A stretch of 64,000 nt of DNA from Agromyces larvae (GCF_022811705.1 NZ_CP094528.1:868001-932000); one strand, 5' to 3'. Positions 9,437-17,849 are shown, numbered from the stretch's first letter. The notes: generated from the sequence alone by a model not told the origin. A program made the numbers and translations.

Positions 9437-11261
9437 CGAAATGCCCCAATAGTGCCTGGAGATCCCCCTGATCGAGACCTCCTCCGATGGCGGGCTCCTC
9501 GTCGAGGTCGGCGAGTTGCTGAACCGCGGGGTCGTCAAGGATGCCGCCCATGAACTTGAGCTTGGTCGCGAGACGCGCAGCGACTACCTCGTCAATGGTG
9601 CCTTCCGACGCGAGAACCGTCACTCTGGTTCTGACATCCTGGGCAAGACCGAGTCGGTGAATGCGGTCAAGGCTCTGCAAGAAGCGTCCGGCAGCAAAGT
9701 CCCGATCGACATAGACTGCGTCGTGGCATTCGTGGTGAAGGCTAATGCCTTCGCCGAGCGTGGCTGGGTTGGACAGGAGCACCATGCACTCCGGATCACG
9801 CCGGAATCGCTCAATCTGTTCGTCCCTGTCGGGGGTTCCGCCATGTACGAGTGCTGGGCTGAACGAACCCAGGACGCGGTGAAGTGTGTTCAGGCTCCTG
9901 ATAAACGTTGACCACACCAGGGTCTTGCGCCCCTGCGCGGCATTCTCACGGACAATCGCGAGGACTTCCTGGAACTTTGGCGACATTTCGTAGGCCGGAA
10001 GGTCCTGCATGAGCTCATACAGGCTCGAGTTCTCAGGAACCGCGAGCGGGGGGACGCGGTATTCGAGGGGCTCGTACTTGGTCGTGCCGACCGAGAGCAG
10101 CGCGGGGCTCGTCGCAGCCATAAGCATGTAGACGATGATCCGGCCGAGGGCTTGGAAGTCTCCCTCCGCCCCTGCCGCACGCGCAGAGAACTGCCCGACG
10201 AGCGCTTTGTAGATCTCCGCGTGCAGGGGCGGAAGTGGCACGTGCCGAAAAACCGTGTCCACCGGGGGAAGCCCGAGTTCCCCCTTCGTTGTCCTGGTGA
10301 ACAACGGTTTCAGTGCGCGGCTCGCCTGCGCGAGGTCACCTCCGGCGACAGCGCGGATAACGCTCTGCCGCCCTGTGCCGGGCCACACGAAGCCGAAAAG
10401 ACTCTCCAAATCCTTGACCCCGTTGGGTGCCGGTGTCCCCGTGAGGATGAGTCGGCGTCGGCTCCTAGGCCCTAGAGCGAGGCATGCTGCGCCATAGGCG
10501 CCATCGACGCCAAGCTTCATCCGGTGTGCCTCGTCGAGGAGGATCATCGACGGGCGTTCAGTCAGCCATCGGCCGAGACCGTTCACCATGGACGGTAGAC
10601 GCTCGTAATTCACTATGATCGCTTCTGCCCCGTCCGGTGGTGGACCGTTCAACACGTTCATGTCCAGCGGACGCGAGAGACAGATGCGGTTTTCGTACTG
10701 CCATGCGCCGTAGCTCGATTTGGGCCCCACGATCAACAGTCGCTCGAGTTTCTCAGAACGGCGCAGTGCATGGAACACAGCGAGACCTACCCGAGTTTTT
10801 CCAGCGCCCGGAACCGAGAAGTTCGCACCGTGTCGCAGCGAGAGAAGCTTGGCAATATCTCGTTCCTGAAACGCGGTGAGGTCACCCACCCAGTCGGGCC
10901 CAAGCCGCTCGGCGAGAGCGGCGGGCGCGATGCGAGCGTTCTCAGCCTCAGTTTCCTGCAGGCGCGTGGCGACGGACCGAGCATCTTGGATGGAATCGAC
11001 AACCAGGGCCTCAAGGGTTGGATCCCAGACGACATCGCCTTCGCCCTGGTACGGCCACCCGCCGAGGACTGCGAGGTTGGTGAGCAGGTCGTCGAGGTCG
11101 ACCTCAACAATCGTGGACGATCGTTGTGTACTTGTCTGGAATCCGAGCGCAAGGCGGCGGAGATCCGCCTCAAGCGCCGCGTTCGCCTGAAGCCTCGCAC
11201 GGGTGGCATCAGGCGCAAGGGTTATTTCGAGCGACGGTGCTGAGCCTGTTCCGCGCATCAC
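9420..11261 (-). CDS. SNF2-family DEAD/DEAH helicase-like ATPase
   Basis: 613 residues. Walker A VPGAGKT at 150-156, DEAH box LLDEAHRM at 241-248, motif III LILTGTPAPNG, and the second RecA lobe with VWSTFIRSL, NPATLGEGISL and SLDRIHRLG identify a SNF2/RapA-type translocase. The ~130 residues before Walker A (including DLTAFQERDIAKLL, a Q-motif region) are otherwise specific to this protein. The start GTG overlaps the stop of the ParB-like gene as GTGA (11,258-11,261), and its 3' end overlaps the DUF3883 gene. In restriction systems such motors move along or remodel DNA; here the substrate is unknown. Confidence 0.85.
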   Translation of the reverse strand: MMRGTGSAPSLEITLAPDATRARLQANAALEADLRRLALGFQTSTQRSSTIVEVDLDDLLTNLAVLGGWPYQGEGDVVWDPTLEALVVDSIQDARSVATRLQETEAENARIAPAALAERLGPDWVGDLTAFQERDIAKLLSLRHGANFSVPGAGKTRVGLAVFHALRRSEKLERLLIVGPKSSYGAWQYENRICLSRPLDMNVLNGPPPDGAEAIIVNYERLPSMVNGLGRWLTERPSMILLDEAHRMKLGVDGAYGAACLALGPRSRRRLILTGTPAPNGVKDLESLFGFVWPGTGRQSVIRAVAGGDLAQASRALKPLFTRTTKGELGLPPVDTVFRHVPLPPLHAEIYKALVGQFSARAAGAEGDFQALGRIIVYMLMAATSPALLSVGTTKYEPLEYRVPPLAVPENSSLYELMQDLPAYEMSPKFQEVLAIVRENAAQGRKTLVWSTFIRSLNTLHRVLGSFSPALVHGGTPDRDEQIERFRRDPECMVLLSNPATLGEGISLHHECHDAVYVDRDFAAGRFLQSLDRIHRLGLAQDVRTRVTVLASEGTIDEVVAARLATKLKFMGGILDDPAVQQLADLDEEPAIGGGLDQGDLQALLGHFDAASS

Positions 11262-12664
11262 TTGATCCGTGCGGCATCAAGCAGCCACGCAACACCTTCT
11301 CCTGGCGCTGTGAATGTGCGCCCAGCCTGACGCGCGAGGCTTTCGAGGCTCTCTCGAAGAACGATCAGCGCGTCGTCAAACGCCTCTTCGTCCAGCGCCC
11401 GCTTCGCCTTGGCTTCAGCGAACTCGTTCGCGCACTGCGTGACGTAGTCCGCAGCATCGGTGAGTCGCTCGGGAACAGCAGTCTGCCGCTTTACCAGCTC
11501 GGCGTTTTGGCCGGCCAGCTTCACGGCCACATCGAAGGTCTCGCGTGCCTTCCGCATCAGGCTTGACGCCTCTGCGACGTCCGCCGGGCTGGAGCCGCTG
11601 CTGTCACGCGCAACAGCCTTGGCCCGAAGCAACCTGTTTGTTAGGGCTTCTGCGGCTTCTGAGTCGCTGCTCGGACCAGGAATTGTCACCCCGGGCAGGC
11701 CGGGGACCGAGACGGGCGCAGCGGACCCTGGCGCCGACTTGAGATCCTCAGGGAGTCGCGAGTCGAGATATCGTGCGTGGAAATCGTCCTCGGCCAGCCG
11801 CAGCGAGGTCTTGGGGTAGTCGAGGAGCACCATCGCAAGCCGCGTTTGCTTAAGTCGATCGGCGGCGTCGGGGTCAGTCTTCGCCAGCGTTGAGAAGTCC
11901 CGATGAAGCTCGCGCAGCTTCTCCTGGTGCTGCTCGAAATCAATGAGTCGGAGTGAGACACCGTCGGCTGTCCGACTCCGGTCGATCGCGTCGAGGATCA
12001 GCCGGTAGACCCACCGGTCGCGCTGGAGGGTCGCGGGCTTGATGTTGAAATCCTTCGCGACGTCTGCCTCGGACCGCCCGCGACCGAGTTCCTCATCGAT
12101 CGCTATCAGCCGGTTGATGTAGGAGTAATCGCGCCGGCGATCCTTGCGAAGCTGAAGGGTCAGCTCAACGCTGTTGATGTCCAGCCGCGACGTGTCGTCT
12201 GGCAGGACTCCGACCTTGATGTTTTGCACGCCAAGGTCGCGCAGTGCAGCAGCACGCGTATTTCCGTCGACGAGGATTCCGTGAGGGCTCACGATGCCCG
12301 GTTCACGCTGGCCCGAGTCATCCAGCTCATCCTTGAGCGCGATGAAGTCAGGGTCGACCTGGTCCGGGTTGGCGGGCCTCTGGCGCAGCAGATCGTGCAA
12401 GTACGTCTGTGCCGCCTCGCCCCAGGGATCGGTGTCGATCTCATGATTCCGCGCCGGGTCCAGTGTCCGCTGGGCGCGGATCCGATGCGTGTCAGGGTTG
12501 AAGTAGAGCATGTCTACTGGCATCGAGATCACGTACAAGTGCCGAAGTTCCCCTCGCCAGTCGACGGTGACCTTTGCCCCTGCCTCAGTCATCGCGTGCT
12601 TGAGGCGCTGGTTGATGAGGGCCTTGATCTCCTCACCCTGCGGTGGCATGCCGAACTCAGCCAT
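11258..12664 (-). CDS. ParB/sulfiredoxin-fold protein, first gene of the SNF2-DUF3883 operon
   Basis: 468 residues. SMPVDMLYFNPDTHRI (47-62) and HGILVDGNTRAAALRDLG (128-145) are the two signature boxes of the ParB/Srx nuclease-like domain. A helix-turn-helix-like stretch follows (RSEADVAKDFNIKPATLQRDR, with the DVAKDF.I....V/L pattern). The C-terminal half has Ala/Glu-rich helices, possibly coiled coil. It is too long and in the wrong context for chromosome partition ParB. In defence loci this domain acts as an NTP- or DNA-sensing or nicking module (e.g. DndB- and DUF262-related folds). It is divergent from the gene at 12,801, sharing a 136-bp intergenic region. Exact role unknown. Confidence 0.7.
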   Translation of the reverse strand: MAEFGMPPQGEEIKALINQRLKHAMTEAGAKVTVDWRGELRHLYVISMPVDMLYFNPDTHRIRAQRTLDPARNHEIDTDPWGEAAQTYLHDLLRQRPANPDQVDPDFIALKDELDDSGQREPGIVSPHGILVDGNTRAAALRDLGVQNIKVGVLPDDTSRLDINSVELTLQLRKDRRRDYSYINRLIAIDEELGRGRSEADVAKDFNIKPATLQRDRWVYRLILDAIDRSRTADGVSLRLIDFEQHQEKLRELHRDFSTLAKTDPDAADRLKQTRLAMVLLDYPKTSLRLAEDDFHARYLDSRLPEDLKSAPGSAAPVSVPGLPGVTIPGPSSDSEAAEALTNRLLRAKAVARDSSGSSPADVAEASSLMRKARETFDVAVKLAGQNAELVKRQTAVPERLTDAADYVTQCANEFAEAKAKRALDEEAFDDALIVLRESLESLARQAGRTFTAPGEGVAWLLDAARIK

Positions 12665-12800
12665 CTACGAATTCTCCTCGAGGTAGGTCTGGGCTCTAGT
12701 CTCAGGTGCGAAGCCCGCTTGTGCAGGATTCTCGCACCTCGCTCCGACATCCAACGCCGGCAGGCAGACTCCCGTCGCCTGTGAAACGAAAGAAGCACAC
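12665..12800. promoter_or_regulatory. Divergent promoter region between the two halves of the island
   Basis: 136 bp separate the leftward ParB-SNF2-DUF3883 operon from the rightward zinc-cluster gene. Two divergent transcription units must start here. No convincing -35/-10 pair or operator repeat could be picked by eye. Confidence 0.4.
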
Positions 12801-13505
12801 ATGAAAGCCGAAGCACCCCGTTGGGATGATCCTGGATACTCGGCAGGCTCGATGGTCCGAGGAGCGCTTTGGCTCGTCCAGGTCGTCGGCGAAGGCAACA
12901 CGTTCACCAAGAATCAGCTGCGCGACGCGTTCCCCGGGGTTTCTCAGATCGATCGGCGGATTCGGGATCTTCGCGACTACGGGTGGGTCGTCTACTCAAA
13001 TACCGAGGACGCAGGGCTTTCCGCCGAAGATCAGCGATTCGTGAAGGAAGGAGTAGCTGTCTGGGACGCCAAGGCCCGGCGCGACTCAGCACCGCAGAAG
13101 GCGATTTCGAGCAAGGAACGGCAGGCGATCCTGGCCCGGGACAGCTACATGTGCACGCTCTGCGGGATCGCGGGAGGCGAACCGTACCCAGACGATGCCA
13201 TTCTGACGGCTGTCCTCAGCGTCTCGCGCCGCACTCTCGAACATGCTGACGGGCGGAAAGAACTTGCCCTCGTCACAGAGTGCAATCGGTGTAGGGCGGG
13301 CCTTGGGGGCGACGACATGGTATCTATTGGTGCTGTCATCTCTGCGGTCCGGGACCTCGAACCGAGAGAGCAGAGACGGATCGCGCGCTGGATGGAGCGC
13401 GGGCGCCGAGGTACGACCGAGCTCGATCGCGCGTGGACGGCGTTCCTTAGAGTGCCGTTTGACAACCGTCAGGCCGTGATCGATGGAGTTAGCGCAGGTG
13501 ACTGA
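12801..13505 (+). CDS. HNH-like zinc-cluster protein, catalytic His apparently lost
   Basis: 234 residues. Residues 20-65 look like a winged helix (FTKNQLRDAFPGVSQIDRRIRDLRDYGW). Residues 102-165 follow the HNH frame: SKERQAILARDSYMCTLCG (C118, C121) and ALVTECNRCRAG (C161, C164), giving a four-Cys zinc site. Where HNH enzymes have the DH catalytic pair this protein reads ILTAVLSVSRR, so the nuclease centre seems absent or displaced. The same arrangement is seen in mismatch-sensing or modified-base-reading relatives only by analogy. It lies alone, 388 bp before DUF262, and may be a DNA reader or a decayed nuclease. Confidence 0.6.
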   Translation: MKAEAPRWDDPGYSAGSMVRGALWLVQVVGEGNTFTKNQLRDAFPGVSQIDRRIRDLRDYGWVVYSNTEDAGLSAEDQRFVKEGVAVWDAKARRDSAPQKAISSKERQAILARDSYMCTLCGIAGGEPYPDDAILTAVLSVSRRTLEHADGRKELALVTECNRCRAGLGGDDMVSIGAVISAVRDLEPREQRRIARWMERGRRGTTELDRAWTAFLRVPFDNRQAVIDGVSAGD

Positions 13506-13893
13506 ATGGCGGCGACTTCCTGCGCCCCGGCAGTACCGTTGCAACTCATAGGCGTTCCTTTCCGTACGGCTCGCTCCTCTCTGCCAGCCCCGACAGGGTG
13601 CGAAGACTCTCGCCGCAGCTCACCTTTTGTGGACGTTCAGGGCGCGTCAAACGTCCTTGAGGCTGTCAGGATCAGCCCCGGCAGCCTGATCAGCCAGCCC
13701 TAATCTGTGTCTGGACGCACGAGCGGCGCCCTCGCAGGAGACTGCCCAGCGAATGTCAGTGGCATCCGGCAGTCTGGGGCGTGAGGTTGCAACCCGCCCG
13801 CCTGTCCTCCCGGCAGCCACGGCGGCGCCCCGGTAGCGTAGACGCTGGGCCTACCTGGTGGAGGTGACGCGACTAGAAGAAGGAATAGGTGCG
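13506..13893. other. Intergenic region before DUF262, no supported gene
   Basis: 388 bp. A 65-codon frame directly after the previous stop has no family look and poor start context, so I do not call it. The last ~60 bp should hold the promoter of the DUF262-HEPN-methylase operon; AGAAGGAATA at 13,878 is its ribosome site. Confidence 0.4.
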
Positions 13894-14979
13894 ATGGTGG
13901 CGCGTTCCAATGAACGACCGGCTGCAGAGCAGATCGAACTTGCCGAAGCACAGATCATTGAGGAATCCAAACGAATCGACTTCTTCCTCACCGAGTACTC
14001 CGTCGAGTTGCTGGCCCAGAAGGTCCGCGACGGCGAGTACGTCGTCCCCGCCTATCAGCGAGAGTTCACCTGGGAAGATCGCCGGAAGTCTCGATTCATC
14101 GAGTCGTTGATCATGGGACTCCCTATTCCCTTCATCTTCTTCTGGGAGATGCCAGACGGCCGCCTCGAAATCGTCGATGGTTCTCAACGGTTGCGCACGA
14201 TCGCAGAGTTCATCTACGGGGGTCTACAACTGGGTGAACTCGACCCTCTGACGCATCTGTCCGGATTCTGCTTCGACGACCTTCCCGAGTCGAGACAGCG
14301 CAAGATCAAGAATCGTTCCGTTCGCGGCATTGTTCTCAATGAGCACGCCGATGAGGCGGCTCGACTTGACATGTTCGAACGCATCAATACCGGCAGTAAG
14401 ATCGCCAACAACGCCGAGGTTCGCCGAGGAGCGCTCGCGGGGCCGTTCCTCGACCTGGTCACCGGACTTGCTAACACTCCGCTTCTCGCGCAACTAGCCC
14501 CAATGCCAGCGAAGGCCAAGAAGGAGCGCGGCTACGAAGAGCTGGTTACTCGACTCTTCGCGTACGGGGATGGCTTGGAAAACTACCGCGACCGCCCTTC
14601 CGACTTCCTCTTTGCATACTCAAAGAAGATGAATGACGAGTTGGCCTCGAACCCAGCTCTGGCAGATTCCTATCGTCAGCGTTTCGACACCGTCCTCGAC
14701 TTTGTTTCGCGAAACTTCCCCTTCGGATTCAGGAAGGCCGAGAAGAGCACGGCGACCCCGCGGACGAGATTCGAGTCCATCGCAATCGGTGTTGACCGTG
14801 CGCTGGCTGAGCAGCCCGACCTCGCCGACCGTCCGGCCGAAGAGATCGATGTTGCCTCTTGGATCGACCTGCCCGAGTTTCGGAGGATCACCAGTTCCGA
14901 CGGTGCGAACGCGAGTGCTCGCCTTCGTGGGCGCATCGACTTCGTCAAGAACAGGTTGGTGAGGCATGGCGACGCTTGA
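13894..14979 (+). CDS. DUF262 (GmrS-like, ParB-fold) protein
   Basis: 361 residues from ATG 13,894, chosen because AGAAGG lies 10 bp upstream; GTG 13,858 would add 12 residues. Signature motifs: VVPAYQREFTWE (51-62) and IVDGSQRLRTI (93-103) of the DUF262 nucleotide-binding ParB/Srx fold. In GmrSD type IV restriction enzymes DUF262 hydrolyses NTP and is fused or paired with a DUF1524 HNH nuclease that cuts modified DNA. Here no DUF1524 follows. Instead the next gene, overlapping by 14 bp, is a HEPN protein, so a different effector is implied. First gene of a three-gene coupled operon with a C5 methylase. Confidence 0.85.
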   Translation: MVARSNERPAAEQIELAEAQIIEESKRIDFFLTEYSVELLAQKVRDGEYVVPAYQREFTWEDRRKSRFIESLIMGLPIPFIFFWEMPDGRLEIVDGSQRLRTIAEFIYGGLQLGELDPLTHLSGFCFDDLPESRQRKIKNRSVRGIVLNEHADEAARLDMFERINTGSKIANNAEVRRGALAGPFLDLVTGLANTPLLAQLAPMPAKAKKERGYEELVTRLFAYGDGLENYRDRPSDFLFAYSKKMNDELASNPALADSYRQRFDTVLDFVSRNFPFGFRKAEKSTATPRTRFESIAIGVDRALAEQPDLADRPAEEIDVASWIDLPEFRRITSSDGANASARLRGRIDFVKNRLVRHGDA

Positions 14980-15700
14980 CCTTGTCCCGTACTTTGAAGA
15001 GAGGTATGCAGAGATCGAGGCATACCTCTCTTTCCTGCAGAACGTCGAGAACGCGGCCCGCGAGGGCACTCCGCGGTTTCGCGGCACCGACGCTTCGATC
15101 ACCACTGAGCAGAAGAAGATTCTGAACTCAAGTCTCTATCTTCAGCTCTACAACCTGGTCGAAGCGACCGTCCTTCGCTGTCTGGAAGGAGTTGTCGCTG
15201 CGATCGAAGAAGCAGAACGGCGACCCAGCGAACTGAGCATTGGCCTTCGCACCGAATGGGTGCGTTCCATTGCTCGAACCCACAGCGACTTGGGCCCGGA
15301 CAAACGTCTTCAAGCCGCGCTCGACCTGTGCGAGCAACTGCTGCTGCAGATGCCCGTCAAGGGATTCAAGATCGAGCCCGGGGGTGGCGGGAACTGGGAT
15401 GACTCAGCTATCGAGAAGATGTGCGAACGAGTGGGGTGCGGACTAACGCTCTCACCCAGCGTCATCCAAGCGGCCAAGCGACACATACGGGACGACATGG
15501 GTGCGCTGAAGCTCGTCAAGGACCGCCGCAACGGACTTGCTCACGGCTCGCTTTCCTTCGTTGAATGTAGCGATGGCGTGACGGTAGCGGAACTCAAGGG
15601 GCTCACGACCGCAGTTGGCGACTATCTGCGAGAAGCAGTCGGCTGCTTTGTGATCTTCATCAGCGCTGAGATAGCTAAGAAGGAAGGTGCCGTCGCTTGA
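14966..15700 (+). CDS. HEPN-domain protein (MAE_28990/MAE_18760-like), candidate RNase effector
   Basis: 244 residues, all-helical. Near the C-terminus DRRNGLAHGS gives R188-N189-x3-H193, the Rx4H active-site motif of HEPN RNases, and the N-terminal half (NSSLYLQLYNLVEATVLRCLEGV) matches the MAE_28990 HEPN family. Family members sit next to DUF262 genes and DNA methylases in defence loci (established from comparative genomics). Starts inside the DUF262 gene (14-bp overlap) and ends in a TTGA overlap with the methylase, so the three proteins are made together. The likely role is abortive RNA cleavage once DUF262 signals foreign or unmethylated DNA; that wiring is inference. Confidence 0.8.
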   Translation: MATLDLVPYFEERYAEIEAYLSFLQNVENAAREGTPRFRGTDASITTEQKKILNSSLYLQLYNLVEATVLRCLEGVVAAIEEAERRPSELSIGLRTEWVRSIARTHSDLGPDKRLQAALDLCEQLLLQMPVKGFKIEPGGGGNWDDSAIEKMCERVGCGLTLSPSVIQAAKRHIRDDMGALKLVKDRRNGLAHGSLSFVECSDGVTVAELKGLTTAVGDYLREAVGCFVIFISAEIAKKEGAVA

Positions 15701-16779
15701 CGAACGAAGGCAAGCGCGCTCCGACTATCCGTGCCATCGATCTGTTCTGCGGAGTCGGCGGCCTTACTCATGGTCTCGCGCAGGCGGGCATCGACGTCGT
15801 AGCAGGGATCGATATCGACCCGGCGTGCGCGTACCCGTACGAAGCCAACAACAAGGCCAAGTTCATCGAACGCGATGTCAACGAGCTCTCAGGGTCCGAC
15901 GTGGCAGACATGATCAGCGGAGCGGACATCAGCATGATCGCCGGTTGCGCGCCCTGTCAGCCGTTCTCGACATATAGCCGGTCAGGAAGGAGCAACAAGC
16001 GCGGAGAGGATTGGCAACTCGTCGAGATCTTCGGGAAACTCGTGAAGGAAGTCCAGCCAGACCTGGTCACGATGGAAAACGTCCCGCAGCTGCTCGACCA
16101 CCCCGTCTTCCATCAGTTTCTGAAGAGCCTTGCGGGGTATTCCGTGGAGTGGTCTGTTGTTCAGGCAGTTCGCGTCGGAATTCCTCAGACGCGAAAGCGA
16201 TTGGTTCTCATCGCTTCGAAGTTGGGCGCTGCTGGTTTGGGGCTGGCGCAGGACCAGCAGCGAGCGAAGACCGTTCGCGAGGCGATCGGCCGACTCCGTC
16301 CGATCGAGGCAGGCCAGTCCGATCCGAACGATCGACTGCATGTCGCGTCACGGTTGAGCGAGACCAATCTCGAGCGCATTCGTCACTCGAAGCCCGGTGG
16401 CTCATGGCGCGATTGGCCCGTCGAGCTTCAGGCGGCTTGCCACAGGAAAAGCACGGGAGCGACCTACCCGAGTGTGTACGGCCGGATGTCGTGGGACGAA
16501 GCGAGTCCGACCATCACTACTCAATGCTTCGGTTACGGGAATGGGCGATTTGGTCATCCTGAGCAAGACCGAGCGATCTCCCTGCGTGAAGCGGCGATCC
16601 TGCAGACCTTTCCGCCAAAGTACAAGTTCGTGCGGCCAGGTGAGCCTGTCAAGTTCAGCGTGCTGGGACGGCTGATCGGCAATGCGGTGCCAGTACGACT
16701 GGGCGAGGTCGTCGGACAAACGCTTGTCGAACATGCGTCGCAGTACTTTCAGAAGGCGGGCGCCGGTGAGGCGGGGTGA
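15697..16779 (+). CDS. DNA (cytosine-5-)-methyltransferase, second of two
   Basis: 360 residues from TTG 15,697, overlapping the HEPN stop as TTGA, with AAGGAAGG upstream. Motif I DLFCGVGGLTHGL, motif IV GCAPCQPFS with Cys87, motif VI TMENVPQL, motif VIII GIPQTRKRLVLIAS and motif X RLIGNAVPVRLGEVVG are intact. The target-recognition region around SWRDWPVELQAACHRKSTGATYP differs fully from the first methylase, so the two should modify different sequences. It has no Vsr partner of its own. As last gene of the DUF262-HEPN operon it probably supplies the self mark that keeps that pair silent. Confidence 0.9.
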   Translation: MTNEGKRAPTIRAIDLFCGVGGLTHGLAQAGIDVVAGIDIDPACAYPYEANNKAKFIERDVNELSGSDVADMISGADISMIAGCAPCQPFSTYSRSGRSNKRGEDWQLVEIFGKLVKEVQPDLVTMENVPQLLDHPVFHQFLKSLAGYSVEWSVVQAVRVGIPQTRKRLVLIASKLGAAGLGLAQDQQRAKTVREAIGRLRPIEAGQSDPNDRLHVASRLSETNLERIRHSKPGGSWRDWPVELQAACHRKSTGATYPSVYGRMSWDEASPTITTQCFGYGNGRFGHPEQDRAISLREAAILQTFPPKYKFVRPGEPVKFSVLGRLIGNAVPVRLGEVVGQTLVEHASQYFQKAGAGEAG

Positions 16780-16907
16780 GATGTCGGCGTGGTCAAGGCA
16801 CAGTGCGCGACACCGCACAACCCATGAGCCCGCCGGTGGAGTCGCCTGATCCGCAAGACCACGAGCGCAACGGAGGCGGAGCGGCCTCGTTGTGTGCGGG
16901 CGTGCCC

Positions 16908-17135
16908 CTATGTCCTCTGTCGAGCGGCCGCTGGCAGGGTGCGCGCCGGCGGTTGGTAGAGGGTGCCGTCGTGGAGCGTTGCGCAGAGGACGTCGGATCA
17001 ACATCGTGCGGGTGCGATGAGGGCCTGGTTTGCGTTGGGCGATCTTGCGGTCGTCGTAGGCGCGGGATTCCGGGTCTCGGAGTGCAGCGAACGCGGACAG
17101 GAAAATGGCCGGGTCTGCTGCACGGATTGGTGACA
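16908..17135 (-). pseudogene. Remnant of an IS110-family transposase, C-terminal end
   Basis: On the minus strand, FAALRDPESRAYDDRKIAQ in one frame and LHDGTLYQPPAR followed by a stop (16,908) in another match the conserved C-terminal end of IS110-family transposases (DPxSRAYYDRKRAxGK ... MLRDGTxYxP). The frame changes between the two, and nothing of the DEDD catalytic N-terminus is present. The rest of 16,780-17,178 shows no other gene. Confidence 0.55.
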
Positions 17136-17178
17136 CCTGATCTGTGGTGCCGTGTGGTGCCGCTGGGAGGATGTCATC

Positions 17179-17472
17179 ATGCCCAAGCCCTATCCCCGCG
17201 AGTTCCGTGACGATGTGGTTCGCGTCGCTGTGAACCGTGAGCCCGGTGTGCCGTTGCGTCAGATCGCGGCGGACTTCGGGATCAGTGACACGTGTCTGCA
17301 GAACTGGGTCCGCCAGGCCGCGATCGAGACCGGCGCGAAGCCCGGCGTGACCCGGGCGGAGGCCGACGAGGCGCGGGAGCTGCGCAAGCGGGTCCGGCTG
17401 CTGGAGCAGGAGAACGAGGTGCTCCGCCGTGCGGCGGCGTACTTCGCGCAGGCTCATCTGCCGGGAAAATGA
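17179..17472 (+). CDS. IS3-family transposase OrfA
   Basis: 97 residues from ATG 17,179 with GGGAGG 10 bp upstream. MPKPYPREFRDDVVRVAVNR and LRQIAADFGISDTCLQNWVRQA form the helix-turn-helix, followed by the leucine-zipper-like ELRKRVRLLEQENEVLRRAAAYF, the usual OrfA layout. It binds the element ends and joins OrfB. Its stop overlaps the OrfB start as ATGA (17,469-17,472). The neighbouring OrfB is broken, so this copy should not transpose by itself. Confidence 0.85.
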   Translation: MPKPYPREFRDDVVRVAVNREPGVPLRQIAADFGISDTCLQNWVRQAAIETGAKPGVTRAEADEARELRKRVRLLEQENEVLRRAAAYFAQAHLPGK

Positions 17473-17849
17473 GCTACCCGCTCGTGAAAGAGCTCGCCGC
17501 TGACGGGGTTCCTGTCGCGGTGACGTGCCGGGTTCTCAAGCTCTCCCGTCAGCCCTACTACCGGTGGCTGCGGGCACCGATCACGAACGCCGAGGTGGTG
17601 GAGGCGTATCGGGCGAACGCGCTGTTCGACGCGCATCGTGACGACCCGGAGTTCGGGCACCGGCTGCTGGCCGACGAGGCCCGCGATGCCGGGGAGCCGA
17701 TGGCGGACCGGACCGCGTGGCGGATCGCGTCCGCCAACGGCTGGTGGTCAGCGTTCGGGAAACGCAAGGCCCGCGGGAAGGGCAAGAAGCCGGCCCTCCG
17801 GTCCACGACGACCTCGTGCAGCGCGAGTTCGGCCGAAACCACGGTGTAA
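17469..17849 (+). pseudogene. IS3-family transposase OrfB, frameshifted and truncated
   Basis: Starts normally (MSYPLVKELAADGVPVAV, LSRQPYYRWL) and keeps the N-terminal helices, but a one-base loss near 17,791 moves the reading from KKPGPP to KKPALRS; the correct frame PPVHDDLVQREF can still be read on the alternate frame to about 17,835. After that the match ends abruptly and no DDE integrase core follows. So the element suffered both a frameshift and loss of its 3' two thirds. The right inverted repeat is also missing. Confidence 0.75.

Noticed and set aside
11258..12664. ParB-like gene as a plasmid or chromosome partition gene
   Set aside because: No ParA neighbour and no parS-like sites; the protein is embedded in a restriction-like operon.
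13506..13703. 65-codon frame after the zinc-cluster gene
   Set aside because: No ribosome site of note, no motif, and its composition looks like translated non-coding DNA.
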